Assembly (NCBI RefSeq): GCF_001956915.1
Contig: NZ_MLJO01000001.1
Location: 124,001 to 188,000, forward strand
Direction of reading: 5' to 3'
Length of the DNA: 64,000 nt
Origin: Intrasporangium flavum
GTDB taxonomy: Bacteria; Actinomycetota; Actinomycetes; Actinomycetales; Dermatophilaceae
Position numbers and translations under genes: made by a program. Below the pieces are notes generated by a model. That model was given only the letters and a program-made list of their open reading frames with translations, did not search any database and was not told where the DNA came from. Shown one piece after another: positions 35,255 through 46,112 of the stretch; positions within the stretch are counted from its first letter, which is position 1; the number at the start of each line of letters is the position of its first letter.

Positions 35255-36255
35255 CCGCAGTGGAGCAACAGCTCGACCGCAACCCGTCGACCCCCGACGC
35301 GGGAGGTGACGGTCCCAGCGCCCAGGCAGGTCGCGGGCTGCCCGTCACCACGCGCGGGCTCGTCGTCATCTACCGCTCCGAGGGCCACGACGTCGCGGCG
35401 CTCTCCGGCGTCGACCTGCACGTCGGCGCCGGCGAGATGGTCGGCCTGCTCGGGCCCTCCGGCGCCGGCAAGTCGACGCTGCTCACCGTCTTCGGCGGGC
35501 TCACGGCCCCGAGCGCCGGCTCGGCCCTCGTCGGCGGCCACGACCTGCGCTCGCTGACCCCCTCGGCGCTCGACGACCTGCGCGCCGGGCAGATCGGCCT
35601 GGTCCTGCAGGGCGCCGCCCGCAACCTCGTGCCCTACCTGACGCCCCGGCAGAACGTCGAGGTGGCCCAGGCCCCCGCGCGGCGCCTCGCCCGCGACCTG
35701 CCGTCCGTCGACGACGTGCTCGGCCCCCTCGGCATCGGCGACCTCGCCGACCGCGAGGTGTCGACGCTGACGCCCGGCCAGGCCCAGCTCGTCGCCATCG
35801 CCGTCGGCGTCGCCTGCGAGCCCGGCCTGCTCCTCGTGGACGAGCCGACGAGCCAGCTCGACCACGCGTCGCGCGACCGGGTGCTGCGGGCCCTCCACGA
35901 CGTCAACCGGCGGGTCGGCGCGACGGTCGTCGTCGTGACCCACGACCCCGACGTCGCCGCCGCGCTGCCGCGCACCGTGACGATCCGCGACGGACGCGTC
36001 GGGGCCGAGGGCCGCCAGGGGGAGGAGTTCGCGGTCGTCTCGGCCGACGGATCGCTGCCGCTGGCCGGTGCGGCGCTCGCGGACTTCCCGCCCGGGGCGC
36101 TCGTGCGGCTGCACCACGACGGCCGGGCCTGGCTGCTGCTGCCCGCCGACGCCCCGCTGCCCGGTGAGGAGCCCGACGGGCCGACCGGCGCGGAACCGGT
36201 GGACGAGCCCGGTGCGGAGCCGGGCGGGCGGGGGCGCGACGCGTCCGCGACGTGA
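35251..36255 (+). CDS. Second ABC ATPase with altered signature and C-terminal extension
   Basis: A 334-residue ATPase. Walker A GPSGAGKST and Walker B LLLVDEPTSQLDH are intact, but the ABC signature reads LTPGQAQ instead of LSGGQ. After residue ~255 there is an extra ~80 residues: a short beta-like region (FAVVSADGSLPLAGAAL to ALVRLHHDGRAWLLLPAD) and a Pro/Gly/Glu-rich tail. Paired with the canonical ATPase at 31383, it could form an asymmetric heterodimer with one degenerate site. The GTG start overlaps the permease stop as GTGA. Confidence 0.88.
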   Translation: MTAVEQQLDRNPSTPDAGGDGPSAQAGRGLPVTTRGLVVIYRSEGHDVAALSGVDLHVGAGEMVGLLGPSGAGKSTLLTVFGGLTAPSAGSALVGGHDLRSLTPSALDDLRAGQIGLVLQGAARNLVPYLTPRQNVEVAQAPARRLARDLPSVDDVLGPLGIGDLADREVSTLTPGQAQLVAIAVGVACEPGLLLVDEPTSQLDHASRDRVLRALHDVNRRVGATVVVVTHDPDVAAALPRTVTIRDGRVGAEGRQGEEFAVVSADGSLPLAGAALADFPPGALVRLHHDGRAWLLLPADAPLPGEEPDGPTGAEPVDEPGAEPGGRGRDASAT

Positions 36256-36488
36256 GCCGTCTGACACCGCCCGGCGGCCCCGTGCTGGAGGGGCCGACCA
36301 CGTCGTCCCGAGTGTCCGAGAATGTCCTCGGGGAGCGTCGGGCTCGATTTGTGGTAACGCGACGAGTCGTGCGTAACTTGACGGTGGCCGCGCCCAGCAG
36401 CGGCCGCCCGACGTGCCCCGCGCTGCCCCTCGGCGCCGGTGGTGCACGCCGGGTCAACCGGTCTTCCCGAGTCCCGAAAGGTCTCTCC

Positions 36489-37481
36489 ATGCCCCGCCCC
36501 GCGACCCGTCGCCGCGTCCTGGCCGCCGCTCTCGCCTCCGTCGCGATGCTGTCCGCGTGCACCGGAAACGCCGACGACGGCAGCGACGGCACCGGTGCCT
36601 CCGAGACCCCCGCGGTCGCCGTCGACGCCGCCGGCACGACGACGAACGGCGCGGTCTCGGCCGTCGCCTCCTCGCTGCTCGACGCGTCCGCCGGCGGTGC
36701 CGCCGCCCGCGACAAGGCCTTCACCGGCGCGGCCCTCGAGTCGGCCAACGCCTACGCCAAGACCCTCGGTGGCCGCACGGCCGCGGAGAAGGCCGAGGCC
36801 GAGCTGTCCTCGAGCGGCGCCAAGGTGCTCGGCATCTCCCGCGAGGGCGACAAGCCCGTGCAGATCCTGGCCCAGACCACCCTGAAGAAGACCGGCGCCG
36901 CGGTGCTCGTGCTCCTCGTCGCCGACAGCCCGGGCGGTCCCTTCAAGGCCGCGGCCGTCACGCCGATGCTGCCCGACGCCAAGCTCGACGCGCTCGACGA
37001 CGCCGACAGCGGCTCGGCCGCGATCGCCGACGGCAAGGGCCTGTCGGCCAAGCCCGAGGACGTCGTCTCGGCGTTCGCCGGTGCGGTGCAGTTCCCCTCG
37101 CCGGTGGCCACCAAGGTGCTCGCCGACGACCCCCTGACCGAGCAGCTGCGCCAGTCCGCCACGGCGCAGTCGCAGGCCCTGAACAACCAGGGCTCCTTCA
37201 GCCAGAAGCACGAGCCGAAGGGGATCATCGGCGGCCTGCGCCTCAAGGACGGCCAGGGCGCCATCGTCTTCGCCGAGCTGGTGCGCCACGACGCCATCGC
37301 GATGCGCACGCCGATGAAGCTCAAGCCGGCCAAGGACCTCACGCTGCTGACCGGCATCAAGCAGATCACGACCGAGGCCGACCTCACCTCCAACGAGATC
37401 GTCGCGTTCGTCATCCCGGCCTCCGGCCAGGCCCGTGTGGTGGCCGCGGCGGACCAGCTCGTCGACGGCACGGGTCGGTGA
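36489..37481 (+). CDS. Putative secreted lipoprotein of unknown function
   Basis: A 330-residue protein with a lipoprotein signal: MPRPATRRRVLAAALASVAM then lipobox LSAC (C24), followed by an acidic/Gly/Ser linker. The mature part is Ala/Lys-rich with repeated beta-like segments (VQILAQTTLKKTGAAVLVLLV, given as VQILAQTTLKK and GAAVLVLLVADSPGG). No known domain is recognised. GAAAGG precedes the ATG. It follows the ABC cassette by 233 bases; that gap contains two GTAAC boxes 19 bases apart but no convincing promoter. It could be an accessory or substrate of the FtsX-type exporter. Confidence 0.75.
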   Translation: MPRPATRRRVLAAALASVAMLSACTGNADDGSDGTGASETPAVAVDAAGTTTNGAVSAVASSLLDASAGGAAARDKAFTGAALESANAYAKTLGGRTAAEKAEAELSSSGAKVLGISREGDKPVQILAQTTLKKTGAAVLVLLVADSPGGPFKAAAVTPMLPDAKLDALDDADSGSAAIADGKGLSAKPEDVVSAFAGAVQFPSPVATKVLADDPLTEQLRQSATAQSQALNNQGSFSQKHEPKGIIGGLRLKDGQGAIVFAELVRHDAIAMRTPMKLKPAKDLTLLTGIKQITTEADLTSNEIVAFVIPASGQARVVAAADQLVDGTGR

Positions 37482-37495
37482 GGCAGGATTGATCC

Positions 37496-38464
37496 ATGAG
37501 CCAGCAGCCATTCACCGCAGCAGCACTGCGCGGTGCCGTCGACCTCTCGTCGCTCAAGCGTCCGGCCCCGCAGGCTGGCCCCGCCTCCGCCGGGGGCTCC
37601 ACCTCGACGGACGGTGCCGGCGTCGTCATCGAGGGCACTGACGCCGCGATCCGCGACATCGTCGGGGCGAGCACCAGCCACCCCGTCGTCATGGTCCTGT
37701 GGTCGCCGCGCCTGCAGGAGTCGGCCGACTTCGTCGCGACGCTCGAGAGGGTGGCCCGCCGCTACGCCGGCCGCTTCCAGCTCGCCACGGTCGACGTCGA
37801 CGCCAACCCCGGCATCCTGCAGGCCTTCCAGGTGCAGGCCGTGCCGGTGACCTTCGCGTTCGTCCAGGGCCAGCCCGTGCCGCTCTTCGAGGGCGTCCAG
37901 CCCGAGGCGCAGGTCGTCGCGGTCGTCGACCAGGTGCTCGCCCTCGCGGCCCAGCACGGCGTCACCGGCACCGTGCCGGGTGTCGACGCCGCCGGCCAGG
38001 ACGGTCCGGACGGCCAGGGCGGTCCGGACGGCGCCCCGGAGGAGCCGCCGCTGCCGCCGCTGCACCAGAAGGCCTTCGACGCCATCGAGGCCGACGACCT
38101 CGACACCGCCGCCGACGCCTACCGCGAGGCGCTCGCCCAGAGCCCCGCCGACACCGACGCCAAGATCGGTCTGGCCCAAGTGGGCCTGCTCCAGCGCACC
38201 CGCGGGGCCGACCTGCAGCAGGCGCGGGCCGCGGCCGCTGCCGCGCCCACCGACGTCGACGCGCAGATCCTCGTCGCCGACCTCGACGTGCTCGGCGGCC
38301 ACGTGGAGGACGCCTTCGTGCGCCTCATCGACACGGTGCGCGTCACGGCCGACGCCGACCGCAACCAGGCCCGCGAGCACCTCGTCGAGCTGTTCGAGGT
38401 CGTGGGCACGTCCGACGAGCGCGTCGCCCGGGCCCGCAAGGCCCTCATGAGCGCCCTGTTCTGA
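37496..38464 (+). CDS. Thioredoxin-fold/TPR protein without active cysteines (CnoX/YbbN-like)
   Basis: A 322-residue protein. The thioredoxin-like domain (~45-155) keeps the cis-proline region VPVTFAFVQG, but the WCxxC site is WSPRLQES, with no cysteine. A Gly/Asp-rich linker follows. The C-terminal half is a tetratricopeptide-like helical array (KAFDAIEADDLDTAADAYRE, then TDAKIGLAQVGLLQR). This matches YbbN/CnoX-type co-chaperones, which hold unfolded proteins rather than reduce disulfides. Rv1324 has the same genomic position between fadA4 and the glgB-glgE genes in M. tuberculosis. Confidence 0.88.
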   Translation: MSQQPFTAAALRGAVDLSSLKRPAPQAGPASAGGSTSTDGAGVVIEGTDAAIRDIVGASTSHPVVMVLWSPRLQESADFVATLERVARRYAGRFQLATVDVDANPGILQAFQVQAVPVTFAFVQGQPVPLFEGVQPEAQVVAVVDQVLALAAQHGVTGTVPGVDAAGQDGPDGQGGPDGAPEEPPLPPLHQKAFDAIEADDLDTAADAYREALAQSPADTDAKIGLAQVGLLQRTRGADLQQARAAAAAAPTDVDAQILVADLDVLGGHVEDAFVRLIDTVRVTADADRNQAREHLVELFEVVGTSDERVARARKALMSALF

Positions 38465-38468
38465 GACG

Positions 38469-39037
38469 TCAGCCGGTCCCGAGGTCGTCGGGACCGGCGT
38501 TGTCGGGACCGGCGTCGTCGGTCTGCACGACCGACTCGGCGAGCCGCTCGACGACCTCGGCCGCGGTGCCGTCCAGGGCGTCCTCGTCACCGGCGCCGGG
38601 CGGTGTCGTCACCCAGAGCCCCCAGCCCGGGGTGGAGGGGTCGATGCCGGCTCCGACCACGACCAGGTGCACGGGTCGCGGCGCGGCGAGGTCGAGGTAG
38701 TCCTCGAGCCGGTCGCCCTCGACCCGGTCGGCGACGACGACGTCGTGGCCCTCGATGAGGTAGGTCTCGGCCAGGGCCAGGCCCGCCGACCAGCGCAGCA
38801 GCTGGCGCCGCACGAGCGCGACCCCGGTGGGCAGCGACCCCGGCTCCGACGCGTCGCCGACGAGCATGGAGTCGAGGACCTGCCCGTCGACCACGAGGGC
38901 GCCCCCGAGCCGCTCGCCGACCGCGCGGGCCAGCCGGCCGAGCCCCGACGCGTCGGCACCGGTCACGAGGACCAGGCGGCCCGGGGACCCGGCGGAACCG
39001 GCAGAGCCGAGAGCGTCGGTCGGGTCGAGCGCGTCGG

Positions 39038-39041
<4 letters not shown>
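38469..39041 (-). CDS. P-loop-NTPase-like protein with degenerate Walker A
   Basis: A 190-residue protein, last gene of the glgE operon, overlapping pgm by ATGA. The N-terminal strand-loop-helix [19 protein letters not shown] resembles a nucleotide-kinase P-loop, but GxxxxGK[ST] is degraded to GADASGLGR. Later strands are [19 protein letters not shown] and [19 protein letters not shown]. It could be an inactive kinase relative or a binding protein. The family is not recognised. Confidence 0.65.
38472..38498. terminator. Terminator hairpin inside the 3' end of the convergent gene
   Basis: A perfect 11-bp stem (GCCGGTCCCGA / TCGGGACCGGC) with a 5-base loop starts 8 bases after the thioredoxin-like gene stop. 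It overlaps the last codons of the minus-strand gene ending at 38469. It probably terminates the plus-strand message and perhaps the glgE operon. Confidence 0.6.
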
Positions 39042-40680
<1,639 letters not shown>

Positions 40681-40684
<4 letters not shown>

Positions 40685-42984
40685 GAGGGGTCTCCGTTCG
40701 TCGGACGGTCGGCGCCGGGCCCGCCGCCCGGGAGGGACGGGGCCGACGCGTCGGCCGCGTGACCGGGGGCGCCGGCGGGCTCCCCGACGGGGACGAGCCA
40801 GACGGTCGAGAACCGGGGCACCGTGATCGCCGCCGAGAAGGGCTGGCTGTTCCACGGCTCGGCCGCGGCGTCGATGACCAGGCCGGCGCTGCTCGGGGCG
40901 TCGGGGTGGTAACCGGCGGTGTCGAGGACGACCTCCCACCGACCGCCGCGGGGCAGGCCGAGGCGGTAGTACGGCTGGGTCTCGCCGCTGAAGTTCATGA
41001 CGCAGGCGATGGCGGGGGCCTCGGTGGCGCGGTCGCCCCGGCCGAAGCGCAGCCACGAGAACGTGTTGTGGTCGGCGTCGTCGGCCTCGAGCCACTCGAA
41101 CCCGGACGGGTCGTTGTCGAGCTCCCAGAGGGCGCGGTGGTGCCGGTAGATGCCGTTGAGGTCCTTGACGAGGTTGTGGACGCGGTAGTGCAGCGGCTGC
41201 TCGAGCAGCCACCAGTCGAGGCTGCGGCCCTCCGACCACTCCGACTCCTGGCCGAACTCGCAGCCCATGAAGAGCAGCTGCTTGCCCGGGTGGCACCAGA
41301 GGTAGGCGAGGAAGGCGCGCAGCGTCGCCACCTGCTCCTCGCGGGAGCCCCGCGACTTGCGCAGCAGCGAGCCCTTGCCGTGGACGACCTCGTCGTGGCT
41401 GATCGGCAGGACGAAATTCTCGTCGAAGGCGTACATGAGCGAGAACGTCAGCTTGCCGTGCTCGAACTTGCGGTAGATCGGGTCCTGCCCCAGGTACTTG
41501 AGCGAGTCGTTCATCCAGCCCATGTTCCACTTGAAGCCGAACCCGAGGCCGCCGTGGTTCGTCGGACGCGTCACGCCCGGCCACGTCGTCGACTCCTCTG
41601 CGATGGTGACGATGCCGCCCTCGCGCTTGTACGCGGTGGCGTTCGTCTCCTTGAGCAGCTCGACGGCCTCGAGGTTCTCGCGCCCGCCGTCCTTGTTCGG
41701 CTCCCACTGGCCGGCGCCGCGCGCGTAGTCGAGGTAGAGCATCGAGGCGACGCCGTCGACGCGCACGCCGTCGGCGTGGAACTCCTCGAGCCAGTATAGG
41801 GCGTTGGCCACGAGGAAGTTGCGCACCTCGGGGCGGCCGTAGTCGAAGATGTTCGAGCCCCACTCCGGGTGCCAGCCGCGGCGCGGGTCGGGGTGCTCGT
41901 AGAGCGGCAGGCCGTCGAAGCGGGCCAGGGCCCACTCGTCGGTGGCGAAGTGCCCCGGCACCCAGTCGAGGATGACCCCGATGCCGGCCTTGTGCAGCTC
42001 GTCGACGAGGTGGCGGAAGTCGTCGGGGGTGCCCCAGCGCGAGCTCGGCGCGTAGTAGCCGGTGACGTGGTAGCCCCACGACGGCACGTACGGGTGCTCC
42101 ATGACCGGAAGGAACTCGACGTGGGTGAAGCCGAGGTCGCGCACGTAGTTGACGAGGTGCTCGGCCAGGCCGCGGTAGCCCTCGCCCTGGCGCCACGAGC
42201 CGAGGTGCACCTCGTAGATGCTCATCGGCCCCTCGTGGGAGTTGCGGGTGCGCCGCTGCTCCATCCACTCGCCGTCGCCCCAGCTGTAGTGCGACTCGGT
42301 GACGATCGCCGCCTGCTTCGGGGCCACCTCGGTCATCCGGGCCATCGGGTCGCTCTTGAGCCGGACGAGCTCGTCGGGGCCGCGCACGGCGAACTGGTAG
42401 TTCATCCCCTCCTGCGCGCCCGGGATGAACAGCTCCCAGATGCCGCTCTCGCCGAGCGCGCGCATCGGGTGCGTGCGGCGGTCCCAGCCGTTGAAGTCGC
42501 CGATGACGTGGACCGCCTTGGCCCGCGGCGCCCACAGCGCGAACGAGACGCCCCAGACGTCGCCGAGCGGGCCGGCGTAGTGGCGCACGTGCGAGCCGAG
42601 AACCTTCCAGAGCTGCTCGTGGCGGCCCTCGTTGACCAGGTGACGGTCCATCTCGCCGAGCGTCGGGGCGAACCGGTAGGGGTCGTCCTGCTCGTGCGCG
42701 ACGCCGTCGCCGTACTCGACGAGCAGGCGGTAGTCGTGCGTCGTGCCGAAGTCGGGGGAGGTCATCGACCAGATGCCGTCGCGCACGTGCTGCAGCTCGA
42801 CGCGGTCGCCGGAGTCGAGCCGCGCGGCCACCCGGGTGGCGTAGGGCCGGAACGCCGTGATGGTCAGGCCGCCGGGGCCCACGTGGTGGCCGAGCAGGTC
42901 GTGCGGCTGGCCGTTGCGCCCCTGCAGGAACGCGTCGATGGCCTGGTGGTCGAGCGCGGGGGAGCTGGTCGGGCCGGTCGTCAC
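40681..42984 (-). CDS. glgB: 1,4-alpha-glucan branching enzyme
   Basis: GH13 enzyme that makes alpha-1,6 branches in glycogen-like glucans (767 residues). It has an N-terminal module, a CBM48 domain ([20 protein letters not shown]) and the GH13 barrel. The nucleophile is in [15 protein letters not shown], the acid in [11 protein letters not shown] and the third Asp after [13 protein letters not shown] Pro/Gly-rich C-terminal tail follows the beta-domain. The GTG start is set by the GTGA overlap with mak. GlgB branches the linear product of GlgE. Confidence 0.96.
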
Positions 42985-44402
42985 GGGGTGACCTCCTCGC
43001 TGGTGAGCCGCTCGACGGCGCCGAGCGGGATCGGCAGCCACGTCGGCCGGTTGCGGGCCTCGTAGACCACCTCGTAGAGCGCCTTGTCGAGCTCGAGGGC
43101 GCGCACGAGGGCGGCGGCGTCGGGGCCCGGCTCGCCGGCGACCGAGGCGTACCCCTCGAGGAAGGCGGCGCGGCACCCGCGAGCCCAGGCCGTGGCGTCG
43201 ACGGGGGCGTCGGCGAGCGCGACGGAGCCCGCCGCGTAGTCGAAGGAGCGGAGCATCCCGGCGACGTCACGCTGGGTGAGGTCGGGGGCCACGCGCTCGG
43301 ACAGCGGGCGCAGCGGCTCGCCCTCGAAGTCGAGGGCCACCCAGCCACGCTCGGGCACGTCGAGCACCTGCCCGAGGTGGTAGTCGCCGTGGATCCGTTG
43401 CAGCGCAGGCCATTCCACGTCGCGCACCGACGCGGCCACCCGCTCGACCGCGTCGACGTGGGAGGCGAGGTCGGGCACGAGCGCCACCGCCGCAGCGCAA
43501 CGCTGGCGCATCGAGGTGACGAGCGCCTCGCGAGCCTCGGGCGTCACCTCGGTGGTGCCGAGGGCGTGCGCGAGGGCCGCGTGGATCTGCGCCGTGACGA
43601 CGCCGAGGTCGCGGGCGCGGGCCGTGAAGTCGGTGCCTGCCGCCGCGGCCACGAGAGCCACCCGCCAGGCGTCCTCGACGCCGGGGATGAACTCCTGGGC
43701 GAAGGCGAGGTGACCGTGCTCGACGCCGCCCGACGGGCCGTCCCAGGCGCCGTGGAGGTTGCCGTAGGCGAGCGGCACGCGGTCCGAGCCCTCTGCCGTC
43801 AGGGCCGACTGCACGACGACGTCGGGGTTGTCGCCGTCCTGCACGGTGCGGAAGACCTTGACGATGAGCGGTTCGGCCGGGCCGCCGTCGGCGCTCATCC
43901 GGCAGATGACCGAGGTGTTCGACTGCTCGCCGGTGAGGACCGAGGAGGACGTGACGCTGCCGGCGGCCTGCCCCGTGGCCGAGCCCGTGGCGCGGGCGTT
44001 GCTGCCGACCGAGGCCTGGGCGTCGTCGGAGACGTCGGACTCGAGGACGGTGCGGACCAGCTCGGAGACGTAGACCGGGTCGTGCGGGCCGTCGTAGACC
44101 CACCGGGTGCCGAGGACGCTGTGCTCCATCGTGCCGAGCAGCGCGTGCTCGGCACCCTCGAGCGGGGCACTCCGGTAGGTGAGCGGCACCTGGTAGACGA
44201 CGGCGGGCGCCACGGCCTCGTCGGCGAGCAGGAGGGTCTCGACGCCCACCTCGCCCTCGGGGTCCTCGAAGCGGAACCCGCCGACGCGTCGCAGCTGCGG
44301 CACGTGGCCCTTGCCGTGGTACCAGCGCTGGCGCGGCATCCACCCGGTGACCATCTCGACCTTCGTCGGGGCGATCGTGGCGCCCTTGTGGACGACGGCC
44401 AT
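42981..44402 (-). CDS. mak: Maltokinase
   Basis: Phosphorylates maltose to maltose-1-phosphate, the donor for GlgE (473 residues, kinase-like fold). The catalytic Brenner motif is [11 protein letters not shown] and the metal motif ALDFEGEP. The N-terminal cap begins around [13 protein letters not shown] low-complexity insertion (about 125-160, rich in Ala/Ser/Thr/Gly) is unusual and probably a flexible loop. The ATG overlaps the treS stop by one base (TGATG), matching the known TreS-Mak complex; here the two remain separate proteins. Confidence 0.94.
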   Translation of the reverse strand: MAVVHKGATIAPTKVEMVTGWMPRQRWYHGKGHVPQLRRVGGFRFEDPEGEVGVETLLLADEAVAPAVVYQVPLTYRSAPLEGAEHALLGTMEHSVLGTRWVYDGPHDPVYVSELVRTVLESDVSDDAQASVGSNARATGSATGQAAGSVTSSSVLTGEQSNTSVICRMSADGGPAEPLIVKVFRTVQDGDNPDVVVQSALTAEGSDRVPLAYGNLHGAWDGPSGGVEHGHLAFAQEFIPGVEDAWRVALVAAAAGTDFTARARDLGVVTAQIHAALAHALGTTEVTPEAREALVTSMRQRCAAAVALVPDLASHVDAVERVAASVRDVEWPALQRIHGDYHLGQVLDVPERGWVALDFEGEPLRPLSERVAPDLTQRDVAGMLRSFDYAAGSVALADAPVDATAWARGCRAAFLEGYASVAGEPGPDAAALVRALELDKALYEVVYEARNRPTWLPIPLGAVERLTSEEVTP

Positions 44403-46108
44403 CAGCGGTTGTCCTCCTGACCGCGCAGCTGGAGCCAGAAGAAGTCGCGTGAGCCGAGGGTCAGGGTGACGCGTCCGTCGGAGGCCACCCACGGGAACCC
44501 GCTGCCGCCGAAGAGGTCGACGAGCGCGCGGCCCGAGAAGTGCTCGGGCAGCTGGATCGTCGCCGCCTGCGGCCTGCTGCTCAGGTTGTTGACGCAGAGC
44601 ACCGCCTCGGCCGGGTGGTCGCCGTCGGCGTCCATCGACCGGGTGAAGGCCAGGATGTGGTCGTTGTCGGCCGGCACGACGGTGAAGTCGCCGAGACCGA
44701 AGACGGGGTGCCGGCTGCGCACCTGGAGCATCCCGCGCACCCAGTGCAGCAGCGAGGACGACGACGCCATCTGCGCCTCGACGTTGACGTTGTTGTAGTG
44801 GTAGACGAGCGAGCTGATGACGGGCAGGTAGAGCTTGCCCGGGTCGACGGTCGAGAAGCCGGCGTTGCGGTCAGGCGTCCACTGCATCGGCGTGCGCACG
44901 GCGTCGCGGTCGGTGAGCCAGATGTTGTCGCCCATCCCGATCTCGTCGCCGTAGTAGAGGCACGGCGAGCCGGGCAGCGAGAGCACGAGCGCGTGGATCA
45001 GCTCGATCTCGGGGCGGCTGTTGTCGAGCAGGGGAGCGAGGCGTCGCCGGATGCCGACGTTGGCGCGCATGCGCGGGTCGGGGGCGTACCAGCCGTACAT
45101 CGCGGCGCGCTCCTCCGGCGTCACCATCTCGAGCGTCAGCTCGTCGTGGTTGCGCAGGAAGGTGCCCCACTGCGTGCCCGACGGGATGGCCGGGGTGTCG
45201 GCGAGCACGTCGATGATCGGCTGGGCCTTCTCCTCGCGCAGCGAGTAGTAGAGCCTCGGCATGACCGGGAAGTGGAAGCACATCTGGCACTCGGGTGCCT
45301 CGTCGGTGCCGAAGTAGTCGACGACCTCGGCCGGCGGCTGGTTGGCCTCGGCGAGCAGGATGCGCCCCGGGTACTCGGTGTCGACCATGGTGCGCAGCTT
45401 GGCGAGGAACTCGTGGGTCTTCGGCAGGTTCTCGCAGTTGGTGCCCTCCTCCTCGTAGAGGTAGGGCACGGCGTCGAGCCGGAAGCCGTCGATGCCGAGG
45501 TCCATCCAGAACCGGACGACGTCGAACATCGCCTCCTGCACGGCCTCGTTCTCGAAGTTGAGGTCGGGCTGGTGGCTGAAGAACCGGTGCCAGAAGAACT
45601 GCCGGCGGACCGGGTCGAAGGTCCAGTTCGACACCTCCGTGTCGACGAAGATGATGCGGGCGTCGTCGTAGCCCTCGTCGGTGTCGGACCACACGTAGTA
45701 GTCGCCGTACGGGCCGTCGGGCTCGGCGCGGCTGGCCTGGAACCACGGGTGCTGGTCGCTCGTGTGGTTCATGACGAGGTCGGTGACGATGCGGATGCCG
45801 CGGGCGTGCGCCTGCGACACGAGCTCGGTGAACTCCGGCAGGGTCCCGAACTCCGGCAGGACCGCCTTGTAGTCGGCGATGTCGTAGCCGCCGTCGCGCA
45901 GCGGGGAGGCGTAGAAGGGCGGCAGCCACAGGCAGTCGACGCCGAGCCACTGGAGGTAGTCGAGGCGCTGGATCAGGCCGGTGAAGTCGCCGGCGCCCAC
46001 CCCCTTGCTGTCGGCGAAGGCGCGCACGAGCACCTCGTAGAACACCGCCTTCCGGAACCACTGAGGGTCGTGCTTCAGCCCCGGCTGGGAGAGGTTGAGT
46101 CCCTGCAT
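44402..46108 (-). CDS. treS: Trehalose synthase (maltose alpha-D-glucosyltransferase)
   Basis: Interconverts trehalose and maltose (568 residues, GH13). The nucleophile is D212 ([10 protein letters not shown]), the acid/base E254 (ILLAEANQ) and the third carboxylate D322 ([11 protein letters not shown]). The opening [20 protein letters not shown] is typical of TreS. It is not fused to a maltokinase domain, unlike in some actinobacteria. It starts 4 bases after the glgE stop. Confidence 0.95.
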   Translation of the reverse strand: MQGLNLSQPGLKHDPQWFRKAVFYEVLVRAFADSKGVGAGDFTGLIQRLDYLQWLGVDCLWLPPFYASPLRDGGYDIADYKAVLPEFGTLPEFTELVSQAHARGIRIVTDLVMNHTSDQHPWFQASRAEPDGPYGDYYVWSDTDEGYDDARIIFVDTEVSNWTFDPVRRQFFWHRFFSHQPDLNFENEAVQEAMFDVVRFWMDLGIDGFRLDAVPYLYEEEGTNCENLPKTHEFLAKLRTMVDTEYPGRILLAEANQPPAEVVDYFGTDEAPECQMCFHFPVMPRLYYSLREEKAQPIIDVLADTPAIPSGTQWGTFLRNHDELTLEMVTPEERAAMYGWYAPDPRMRANVGIRRRLAPLLDNSRPEIELIHALVLSLPGSPCLYYGDEIGMGDNIWLTDRDAVRTPMQWTPDRNAGFSTVDPGKLYLPVISSLVYHYNNVNVEAQMASSSSLLHWVRGMLQVRSRHPVFGLGDFTVVPADNDHILAFTRSMDADGDHPAEAVLCVNNLSSRPQAATIQLPEHFSGRALVDLFGGSGFPWVASDGRVTLTLGSRDFFWLQLRGQEDNR

Positions 46109-46112
46109 GTGG

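Noticed and set aside
36354..36377. Two GTAAC boxes before the lipoprotein gene, considered as an MtrA site
   Set aside because: MtrA boxes repeat with an 11-base period, while these are 19 bases apart.
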